Source: Oscillospiraceae bacterium
GTDB taxonomy: Bacteria; Bacillota; Clostridia; Oscillospirales; Ruminococcaceae
Assembly (NCBI GenBank): GCA_902363145.1
Contig: CABIZB010000013.1
Span: 1-9,398, forward strand
DNA length: 9,398 bases
Reading direction: 5' to 3'
Shown piece by piece: positions 1 to 6,450 of the stretch (positions are counted from its first letter, which is position 1; each line of letters opens with the position of its first letter). The notes beneath the pieces are model-generated. The model was not told the DNA's origin, did not search any database, and saw only the letters and a program-made list of their open reading frames with translations. Made by a program: the position numbers and the translations under genes.

Positions 1-75
1 CTCGATTCTTTACATATCGTTTTTTCTGATTCTCTTGATTCTTTGTTTTCATTTAACTTTCAGTGCCTTGATTCT
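1..75. repeat. 9-base motif CTYGATTCT repeated three times at exact 33-base spacing
   Basis: CTCGATTCT begins at 1, and CTTGATTCT begins at 34 and again at 67. The spacing is exactly 33 bases (11 codons), but the rest of each unit is poorly conserved. On the minus strand a short open frame starts at the ATG at 52-50, MKTKNQENQKKRYVKNR, and runs off the left edge, so part of the periodicity may be an 11-residue coding repeat of a gene outside the window. No convincing ribosome binding site precedes that ATG, and a stop codon lies directly before it. It may be a decayed tandem repeat or chance in AT-rich DNA. Confidence 0.25.
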
Positions 76-105
76 AATTGCTGTTTAAATTGATATAGAG
101 GTTAG

Positions 106-1710
106 TATAACAGCGGAAATTTAATTGGAAAAGCTGATATATTCAGTAAAAAGACCATAAATCCGCAGATCGTAATAGATCATTGCAATAATGCACAGGA
201 CGCACTTATTCTTTCGCTTTCAGAAAAAATGCGTGTTGATATGGATTATATGTCGATGCTTACCGACAAATCCGAAAGCGAACTTGTAGCAGAACTTGGA
301 GACAAGATTTATCAGAATCCTCAGAAAAATATGCGCTGGGAAAGTGCTGATGAATATCTTACAGGCAATATCAGAGCTAAGCTTGCAGCTGCTGAAGAAG
401 CAGGACTTGAACGCAATATTGAAGCCCTCAGAGCTGTTATGCCGCAGCGCATAGAAGCTGCTGATATATCTGTCAAGCTTGGTTCAGCATGGATAGATCC
501 TGAATATATACGGCAGTTTATACTTGAAACACTTAAACCTGATTTTCAGACACGCAACAGCATTGAGGTGATATATTCCGAGGCCACTGACAAGTGGAAA
601 GTCGAAGGTTATCAGCATAGTTATGGCAATACTCTTGCCACTGAGACTTACGGTACTTCCGATATGAATGCGTATGAAATAATCGAAGTGTCACTAAATA
701 TGAAAAAGGCAGAAATCAGAGAACGTGTAAAAGATGAAAATGGCATTGAAGTCAAAGATGAAAAGGGCCGATATGTTTTAGCTGTAAATCAGGATAAAAC
801 AATGGTAGTTCAGTCTAAACAGGACGAGCTGAAAAAGAAATTTAAGGATTGGATTTTTGCAACCCCTGAACGAAGAGAAAAACTTACCAATCTCTATAAT
901 GAAAAATTCAATTCCGTAAGGCTCAGAGAATATGATGGTTCACACCTGCACTTTGTTGGAATGAACTCAAATATAGCTCTTAAACCCCATCAGAAAAATG
1001 CAGTTGCACGCAGCCTTTACAGCAATGGAAATACTCTCATTGCCCACGAGGTCGGTGCCGGCAAAACATTTGAAATGGTTGCTATAGCAATGGAGGGCAA
1101 GAGACTCGGACTTCACAGCAAACCACTTATAACTGCTCCAAATGCACTTACAGAACAGTGGGGCGATGCTTTCCGCACTCTTTACCCAAATTCAAACGTA
1201 CTTGTGGCAACAGAGAAAGACTTCAAGCCAGAAAATCGAAGAGATCTTTTTGCAAAAATTGCAACAGGGGACTGGGATGCTGTGATAATCGGGCATTCTC
1301 AGTTTGATATGATACATCTATCCCGTGAACGAGAGCTTGAGACACTTTACAGCGAAGTAGATAAGCTTGAAGCGGCACTTGATGAAATCAGTGCAACATC
1401 AAATAAAGGATCATATTCCGTAAAGCAAGTAGAACGTGCTATAAAATCTTATACAGATAAAATCCAAAAGCTCCTTGAAAAAACGCCTAAAGAGGATATG
1501 CTTTGCTTTGAGCAGCTTGGTATCGACAAAATCTTTGTCGATGAATCCCAGGCATACAAGAACCTCGCCACAGCAACAAAAATGCACAATGTATCGGGGC
1601 TTGGCAGCGGCGGTTCGGCACGTTCCTTCAATCTGCTTATGAAATCAAAATATATGGACGAATTGACAGGCGGAAAGGGTATGACTTTTGCCAGCGGCAT
1701 GCCTGTTGAA
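106..1710 (+). pseudogene. Internal fragment of a giant ICE-type SF2 (DEAD/SNF2-like) helicase
   Basis: This is a piece of the very large (often over 2000 residues) methylase/helicase protein carried by Firmicutes integrative conjugative elements. The frame opens after a TAG at 103-105. Recognisable similarity starts near 127 (GKADIFSKKTI), and the ATG at 229 is only an internal methionine with no ribosome binding site. Numbered from that ATG, the Walker A motif is VGAGKT at 275-280 with K279, motif II is DESQ at 438-441 (usually DESH in relatives), and motif III is SGMP at 489-492 (usually SGTP or TGTP). The family then continues with a segment like SNSMTELYTMQRYL, which is missing: similarity stops near 1710, before the second helicase lobe. 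The open frame continues to a stop at 2229, but from 1759 it is simply the antisense of araC. With no start, no N-terminal methylase part and no C-terminal lobe, it should be inactive as a helicase. The frame is otherwise free of stops, suggesting a recent truncation. The family assignment is by eye but strong. Confidence 0.82.
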
Positions 1711-1758
1711 ACAGGGTATCTACGGTCACAAATGCCGATTTTACGTTGTTTTTATTAT

Positions 1759-2670
1759 TTATTTCTTAAACTCCCTTGGGCTGCACCCGTAAACCTCTTT
1801 AAAAGCCTTGGAGAAATAGCTGTGGTCGTCAAAGCCGCAAAGGCCGCAGATGGTGTTTATGGGGTCGGAGGTGTTCTGTATCATGTAAGCCGCATTTCGC
1901 AGGCGGTAATTTTTCAGATACTCAAACGGGGACTGACCCGTTATGTTCCTGAAGCACCTGAGCACCTCGCTTTTACTGATGAATGCGGCGGCTGCCATGT
2001 CATCAAGAGTGATCTTTTCGGCGTAATGGTCGTGGATAAAAAGCAGTATGTCACGGAGCCTTGTCTCCTGGGCAATGCTGGCGGCAGGGTGCGCCGACAT
2101 ATTCTTTTCCGACAGATGGATAAGTATCCGGAAAAGCTCGGAAAGCTCGTTGCGGACGATAAGCTCGTGATTGGGCACTCTGATATTTTCCGTGTTCCAG
2201 ATGTTTGTGAGCAGCCCCAGTATCTTTGAATAGCTGCCGTCCTTGGGGGTGAATATCAGCTCACGCAGTCCGCTGTTGCCCGTTATGGGCGCAACATATT
2301 TCCGATGGTAGATGCTGTCCTCTTTTCCGCCCACTATGGAACCATGCACCACAACAGAGCGGAACACGCTTTTTTGACCCGTCCCCGCTTTGAACATGGC
2401 GTGAAGAGTGTTGCTGTTGATAAAATAAATATCGCCTTTGTTCAGTATGTGCTTGTTTTTGCCGCATTCCATAAGCACGCTGCCCTCCACCGCAAAACCG
2501 AATTCAAGCTCCTCATGCCAGTGCCAGCTCACAAAATTGTCCGTAACATCGGCATGATATACGGCTATGGGGAACTCCGCATCTCCGTGAAGTCCCGATT
2601 CATCTGATTTGAATGGGGGATCCTGACCGCTGTCCCCGCTTTTCAGCACGCTGTAATCAACTATAGACAT
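1759..2670 (-). CDS. AraC-family transcriptional regulator with N-terminal cupin sensor
   Basis: A DNA-binding regulator of about 303 residues that probably senses a sugar. The N-terminal half is a cupin-like ligand-binding domain (about residues 30-90) with the typical WHWHEELE stretch and a later GDIYFINSNTLH strand. The C-terminal 100 residues hold the two helix-turn-helix units of AraC/XylS proteins, ending in the family signature: CGFDDHSYFSKAFKEVYGCS followed by PREFKK. I chose the ATG at 2670 because AGGCGG sits 8 bases upstream. A GTG at 2679 is in frame but overlaps that ribosome binding site and would add three residues. The gene diverges from the GH31 alpha-xylosidase, the standard arrangement for a local activator of the neighbouring enzyme. 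That role and the inducer (a xylose-containing oligosaccharide is a fair guess) are inferred. It ends only about 50 bases from the helicase remnant, and the remnant's open frame runs antisense through its 3' half. Confidence 0.93.
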   Translation of the reverse strand: MSIVDYSVLKSGDSGQDPPFKSDESGLHGDAEFPIAVYHADVTDNFVSWHWHEELEFGFAVEGSVLMECGKNKHILNKGDIYFINSNTLHAMFKAGTGQKSVFRSVVVHGSIVGGKEDSIYHRKYVAPITGNSGLRELIFTPKDGSYSKILGLLTNIWNTENIRVPNHELIVRNELSELFRILIHLSEKNMSAHPAASIAQETRLRDILLFIHDHYAEKITLDDMAAAAFISKSEVLRCFRNITGQSPFEYLKNYRLRNAAYMIQNTSDPINTICGLCGFDDHSYFSKAFKEVYGCSPREFKK

Positions 2671-2801
2671 TTTTTTCACCGCCTGACGATATTTTCATAG
2701 TTTCAGACAATATATTTATATCATTTCATGTCACTTGATGTTATAATTATACTATAGATCAGGCGAACAGTCAACACAGGAATTTTATAGGAGGTACCGC
2801 A
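2671..2801. promoter_or_regulatory. Divergent control region between araC and the GH31 gene
   Basis: This 131-base AT-rich gap must hold both promoters. On the plus strand TATAAT (2742-2747) and TATACT (2748-2753) are possible -10 boxes, with no good -35 at the right distance, as expected for a promoter needing an activator. Just upstream, ATGTCA (2728-2733) and ATGTTA (2738-2743) form an imperfect direct repeat offset by 10 bases, one helical turn, which could be AraC-type half-sites. The plus-strand ribosome binding site is a perfect AGGAGG (2789-2794), 7 bases before the ATG. On the minus strand AGGCGG precedes araC, but I see no clear promoter for it. Confidence 0.5.
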
Positions 2802-4802
2802 ATGATACGATTTACTGAAGAAAACGGCGCACTTATTGCACGGTCGAGAAATGAAACTATCCGCATTGAGGGCTGGGGCAATAATGCTCTTCGTGTGAGG
2901 ACCACTCTTCTGAAAAAGCTCCCACAGGACGCTCATGCTCTTACCGAGAACGTGGCTCACAGCGCAAAAGTGACCATTGACGAGGGCAGCGAAACGGCTG
3001 AGATAGTGAACGGAAAGATCAAAGCCACTGTAAACGGCGTGGGCATTATTTGCTTTTACAAGGACAATGAGCTTATCCTGCAGGAATATTACAGCTATTA
3101 TTACGGCTCTGTACGCAAGGAGGCTATCTGCTACAAGATAAGATCCCGTGAATACAAGGGACTTGCTTCCGATGACTTTAAGATAACCGTCCGCTTCGAG
3201 TCCGACCCCAAGGAAAAGCTGTTCGGTATGGGTCAGTACCAGATGCCCATACTTGACCTTAAAGGCTCTGTTCTTCCCCTTGAGCAGAGAAATTCCCAGG
3301 TAAGCGTTCCCTTTGTGGTATCAAACAAGGGCTACGGCATGCTCTGGAACAATCCCTCAACAGGCGAGGCGGCTTTCGGAACCAACATCACCAAGTGGAT
3401 ATCCGACGAGAGCGACATGGTGGATTACTGGATAACCGCCGACGATACTCCCGCTCAGATCGTGACCAACTACACCGAATGTGTGGGCAGAGCGCCTGTT
3501 ATGAGCAAGGATTATCTTGGTCTCTGGCAGTGCAAGCTCCGTTACCGCACTCCCGATGAGGTGCTTGAGGTCGCAAGAAAATACAAGGAGCTGGGCATCA
3601 AGCTGGACGTTATCGTTATCGACTTTTTCCACTGGCCGCATCAGGGCGACTGGAGATTTGACGAGAAATACTGGAGCAGGGACGCTGTAAAGGCAATGAC
3701 CGATGAGCTTCATGCCATGGGAACAAAGGTAATGGTATCCGTATGGCCGTCTGTGGATAAGCGCAGCGAGAACTATTATGAAATGGAGCAGAAGGCGCTC
3801 ATAAGCACCACCGATGTTGGTTCGGTGCAGACCTATGATTATGAGGGCGACTGCGGCACGGTTGATTTCTTCAATCCCGAAGCTCAGGAATTTGTATGGA
3901 GCAAGTGCAAGCAGAATTACCGTGACTGGGGCATCGACCTTTTCTGGCTGGACAACTCCGAGCCCGACAGCACCAAGTACGATTTTGAAAATTACCGCTA
4001 CTATACCGGACGTGGCTCAAAGGTTGGCTGCGAATATCCCAAGAAGTATGTTGAGGCATTCTATAACGGACAGGAAGCCGAGGGCGACCATGAGGCAGTC
4101 AACCTCTGCCGTTCCGCATGGGTAGGAAGCCAGAAGTACAGGACACTTGTTTGGACAGGCGATGTTCAGTCAAACTTTGAATCCTTTAAGGATCAGGTCA
4201 TTGCAGGTCAGAACATGGGTCTTGCGGGTATTCCCTGGTGGACCACCGACATCGGCGGATTTATGACAGACAACTGGGACGACCCCGATTTCAGGGAGCT
4301 TCTCATACGCTGGTATCAGTACGGCGTGTTCTGCCCTATCCTGCGCATGCACGGAAACCGTGGCCCCGACTGGGATATCCCCAAGCTTGATGACCGTGAT
4401 TTCGGCGGCGGATATCTTTACACAGGCCACCCCAACGAGCTTTGGAGCTACGGTGAGGAAGCCTATGAGATAATGAAGAAGTGGCTGGATATACGTCTTT
4501 CCATGAAGGACTACATTGCAGGGCTTATGGAGGAGACCGCAAGAACAGGTGCGCCCGTTATCCGCACAATGTTCTTTGAGTTCCCCGACGATGAAAAGTG
4601 CTGGGAGCTTCCCGAGCAGTATATGTTCGGCAGCGATTATCTTGTTGCTCCCGTGCTTGAGCCGGGCGCAAGAGAGCGCAGTGTATATCTGCCAAAGGGT
4701 CAGTGGGAGAGCATCTCCGACAAGAAGATCTACAGCGGCGGTCAGACCGTCACCGTTCCCGCACCTCTTGATGTTATGCCTGTATTTAAGAAAATTGGAT
4801 GA
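2802..4802 (+). CDS. Glycoside hydrolase family 31, probable alpha-xylosidase
   Basis: A retaining alpha-glycosidase of 666 residues that most likely removes alpha-1,6-linked xylose from the non-reducing end of xyloglucan oligosaccharides. Domains in order: N-terminal beta-sandwich (about 1-235), a TIM barrel opening with LGLWQCKLRYRTPDEV near 240, and a C-terminal beta region (about 570-666). VIVIDFFHWPHQGDW (D274) is characteristic of the alpha-xylosidase branch. The predicted nucleophile is D384 in WLDNSEPD and the acid/base is D454 in WTGDVQSNF, by family comparison. Later WWTTDIGGF and RMHGNRGPDWD are also typical. There is no signal peptide, so the enzyme acts in the cytoplasm on imported oligosaccharides. 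The start is fixed by AGGAGG at ideal spacing. The gene is visibly more GC-rich than its neighbours and favours AAG, TTC and GAC codons, which suggests native, well-expressed DNA. Divergent araC is the likely regulator. Alpha-glucosidase activity is the main alternative. Confidence 0.93.
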   Translation: MIRFTEENGALIARSRNETIRIEGWGNNALRVRTTLLKKLPQDAHALTENVAHSAKVTIDEGSETAEIVNGKIKATVNGVGIICFYKDNELILQEYYSYYYGSVRKEAICYKIRSREYKGLASDDFKITVRFESDPKEKLFGMGQYQMPILDLKGSVLPLEQRNSQVSVPFVVSNKGYGMLWNNPSTGEAAFGTNITKWISDESDMVDYWITADDTPAQIVTNYTECVGRAPVMSKDYLGLWQCKLRYRTPDEVLEVARKYKELGIKLDVIVIDFFHWPHQGDWRFDEKYWSRDAVKAMTDELHAMGTKVMVSVWPSVDKRSENYYEMEQKALISTTDVGSVQTYDYEGDCGTVDFFNPEAQEFVWSKCKQNYRDWGIDLFWLDNSEPDSTKYDFENYRYYTGRGSKVGCEYPKKYVEAFYNGQEAEGDHEAVNLCRSAWVGSQKYRTLVWTGDVQSNFESFKDQVIAGQNMGLAGIPWWTTDIGGFMTDNWDDPDFRELLIRWYQYGVFCPILRMHGNRGPDWDIPKLDDRDFGGGYLYTGHPNELWSYGEEAYEIMKKWLDIRLSMKDYIAGLMEETARTGAPVIRTMFFEFPDDEKCWELPEQYMFGSDYLVAPVLEPGARERSVYLPKGQWESISDKKIYSGGQTVTVPAPLDVMPVFKKIG

Positions 4803-4853
4803 TTTATTGATTGGTTATTATATAAAAATATCACCTAATTAAGGGACAGAACT

Positions 4854-4879
4854 TTCTCCGTCGAAATATCGGCGGAGAA
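4854..4879 (+). terminator. Hairpin downstream of the GH31 gene, possible terminator
   Basis: TTCTCCGTCG (4854-4863) pairs with CGGCGGAGAA (4870-4879) over 10 base pairs including one G-T wobble, with the six-base loop AAATAT. It lies about 50 bases after the GH31 stop. The tail is GCTGTTTACAT, with no proper T run, so it may be an inefficient terminator or serve to protect the 3' end of the message. It separates GH31 from the downstream transporter. Confidence 0.5.
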
Positions 4880-4901
4880 GCTGTTTACATAATATATAAA
4901 C

Positions 4902-5103
4902 TATAGGTCGCATTTAAAAACCATAGTGCCTCAGATGCGAAGTCAGATTTTTTGTCAGATTGTATAGAAATTTCGCAATTATTGCAAAGCAAGAATTTGC
5001 ATACATGTCGTGTGTCAAGAAATTTACGTGCAAGATGACGGAAAATCTGCAGGCAGATGAGGTGCTAAGGCTTTTAGCCGGTGGTTTTTAGAGGTTACCT
5101 ATA
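4902..5103. mobile_element. MITE-like long imperfect inverted-repeat element, 202 bases
   Basis: The two ends are imperfect inverted copies. TATAGGT (4902-4908) faces ACCTATA (5097-5103), and TAAAAACCA on the left faces TGGTTTTTA on the right. Further in, a GTGCCTCA/TGAGGTGC pair (one mismatch), a CAGATTTTTTGTCA/TGACGGAAAATCTG pair and a GAAATTTC/AAATTT pair also match. The right arm has a small extra hairpin, GGCTTTTAGCC (5069-5079), absent from the left arm. The element has no coding capacity and could fold into one long stem with a loop around 4976-5020. It occupies most of the 378-base gap between GH31 and the MFS gene. The TATA at each outer end fits TA target duplication as in IS630/Tc1-mariner relatives. 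Size, terminal symmetry and lack of genes fit a miniature inverted-repeat element; a large structured RNA or regulatory hairpin is the alternative. Confidence 0.65.
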
Positions 5104-5150
5104 ATACTGCAATAAAGTAAAAAGTCTGTGCGAAAACAATAGAATTACCT

Positions 5151-5173
5151 TATACTGCTATTATTGAAAGGAA
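5151..5173 (+). promoter_or_regulatory. Possible -10 box and ribosome binding site of the MFS gene
   Basis: TATACT (5151-5156) is a plausible -10, but no recognisable -35 lies 16-18 bases upstream, so the promoter is weak or activated, or lies elsewhere. AAAGGAA (5167-5173) is the ribosome binding site, with GGA ending 8 bases before the ATG at 5181. It fixes the start of the transporter. Confidence 0.35.
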
Positions 5174-5180
5174 CGTAAAT

Positions 5181-6362
5181 ATGAATTACAAAAAAACGCT
5201 GATAGCCTGTTACTTGGGATTTGTTACACAGGCAATAGCTGCAAATTTTGCACCGCTGCTGTTTCTTACTTTTCATAATAATTACAATATTTCTTTAGGA
5301 AAAATAGCGCTTATCTCATCTGTGTTTTTTACTACACAGCTTATTGTTGATATTTTGTGTGCACGTTTTGCAGATACTATAGGCTACAGAAATTGTGTTG
5401 TTGGTTCGCAGCTGCTTTCGGCGGTCGGACTTATCGGACTTGCTTTTCTTCCGCAGGTCACACCCGATCCGTTTGCAGGAATAATAATCAGTACAGTACT
5501 TTATGCCATAGGCAGCGGTCTTACGGAAGTGCTTGTAAGCCCTATCGTTGAGGCGTGCCCTTTTGAGCATAAGGAGGCAGCGATGAGCCTGCTCCACTCG
5601 TTTTACTGCTGGGGTGCAGTGGGAGTTATACTTCTTTCAACCCTGTTCTTTGCATTATTCGGGATAGAAAACTGGAGATGGCTCTCCTGCATCTGGGCAG
5701 TTATTCCACTGTGTAATGTGTTCAATTTTGCTGTATGTCCGATCGAGCATCCGACAGAGGACGGTAAGGGAATGAGTATTGGCAGTCTGCTTAAAGTTCC
5801 GCTGTTTTGGCTCTCCATTCTGCTTATGGTATGTGCAGGTGCATCGGAGCTTTCAATGGCACAATGGGCATCTGCGTTTGCAGAATCTGCACTGGGTCTT
5901 TCCAAATCAATGGGAGATATCGCAGGCCCGTGTATGTTCGCCGTTACAATGGGTATAAGCCGGTCATTGTACGGAAAATATGGTGAAAAAATTGATCTTA
6001 TGAAATTTATGATCGGTTCGGGGGCTCTTTGTCTCGCTTGCTATATTACAGCATCTTTGTCGGAGATACCTCTGCTGGGACTTGTCGGCTGCATAGTGTG
6101 CGGTTTTTCGGTAGGAATAATGTGGCCCGGAACTATAAGCATCTGTTCGGCTAAGATACCTTCGGGAGGTACGGCCATGTTTGCACTTCTGGCAATGGCA
6201 GGAGATATGGGCGGTGCACTCGGACCTGCAGTCGTGGGCAATATTTCCCAAAATGCAGGAGATAATATGCAAAAGGGTATGTTTGCAGGCTGTGTATTTC
6301 CGCTTGTGCTTATTATTTCCGTTTTCTTTGTAAAAAAGCTTAGCAGACTAAACAGAGCATAA
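5181..6362 (+). CDS. Major facilitator superfamily transporter, probable sugar permease
   Basis: A 393-residue, very hydrophobic inner-membrane protein with about 12 predicted transmembrane segments in two bundles of six (roughly 5-27, 41-60, 71-90, 98-120, 135-160 and 166-185, then six more from about 205 to 386). The loop after helix 2 reads ARFADTIGYR (61-70), a form of MFS motif A (GxxxDRxGR). A charged loop near 188-205 separates the halves, as usual. The C-terminal helices with GGTAMFALLAMAGDMGGALG resemble fucose-permease-like MFS proteins common in gut Firmicutes, but motifs do not fix the substrate. It is downstream of and co-directional with the GH31 gene but separated by a hairpin and a MITE-like element, so it is probably a separate unit. 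It ends at the shared terminator and converges with the GH2 gene. Import of a mono- or oligosaccharide for the flanking hydrolases is inferred from context only. Confidence 0.88.
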   Translation: MNYKKTLIACYLGFVTQAIAANFAPLLFLTFHNNYNISLGKIALISSVFFTTQLIVDILCARFADTIGYRNCVVGSQLLSAVGLIGLAFLPQVTPDPFAGIIISTVLYAIGSGLTEVLVSPIVEACPFEHKEAAMSLLHSFYCWGAVGVILLSTLFFALFGIENWRWLSCIWAVIPLCNVFNFAVCPIEHPTEDGKGMSIGSLLKVPLFWLSILLMVCAGASELSMAQWASAFAESALGLSKSMGDIAGPCMFAVTMGISRSLYGKYGEKIDLMKFMIGSGALCLACYITASLSEIPLLGLVGCIVCGFSVGIMWPGTISICSAKIPSGGTAMFALLAMAGDMGGALGPAVVGNISQNAGDNMQKGMFAGCVFPLVLIISVFFVKKLSRLNRA

Positions 6363-6401
6363 AAAAAGCGTTACCTTTCAATTCGATAGGTAACGCTTTT
6401 T
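6363..6401. terminator. Strong bidirectional rho-independent terminator
   Basis: AAAAAGCGTTACCT (6363-6376) pairs perfectly with AGGTAACGCTTTTT (6388-6401), leaving an 11-base loop. The GC-rich core is AGCGTTACCT. With a T run on both strands it can stop transcription from the MFS gene (stop at 6362) and from the convergent GH2 gene (stop at 6451). Confidence 0.92.
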
Positions 6402-6450
6402 CTATTGCAATATAGATGTTCGTTATGATCGATTTTTTACATTTGCTTTG

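Noticed and set aside
1..75. CRISPR-like repeats at the left edge
   Set aside because: Only 9 bases are conserved per 33-base unit, much shorter than a CRISPR repeat, and there are no cas genes in view.
1759..2229. C-terminal 157 codons of the open helicase frame as a novel domain
   Set aside because: The sequence is exactly antisense to the conserved DNA-binding half of araC, so the open frame is best explained by codon bias of the opposite strand.
2305..2607. Open frame of 100 codons on the plus strand
   Set aside because: It is the antisense of araC, has no ribosome binding site, and shows no protein-like pattern.
3814..4125. Long alternative frames inside the GH31 gene on both strands (also around 3357-3713 and 4516-4842)
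   Set aside because: They are shadows of a GC-rich coding sequence, without ribosome binding sites or family-like motifs.
4803..4901. Short gene or riboswitch between the GH31 stop and the MITE-like element
   Set aside because: Apart from the 26-base hairpin I see no start with a ribosome binding site and no recognisable RNA motif.
5100..5105. TATAAT at the right edge of the MITE-like element as a promoter for the MFS gene
   Set aside because: No -35-like hexamer lies 15-19 bases upstream, so I did not call a promoter.
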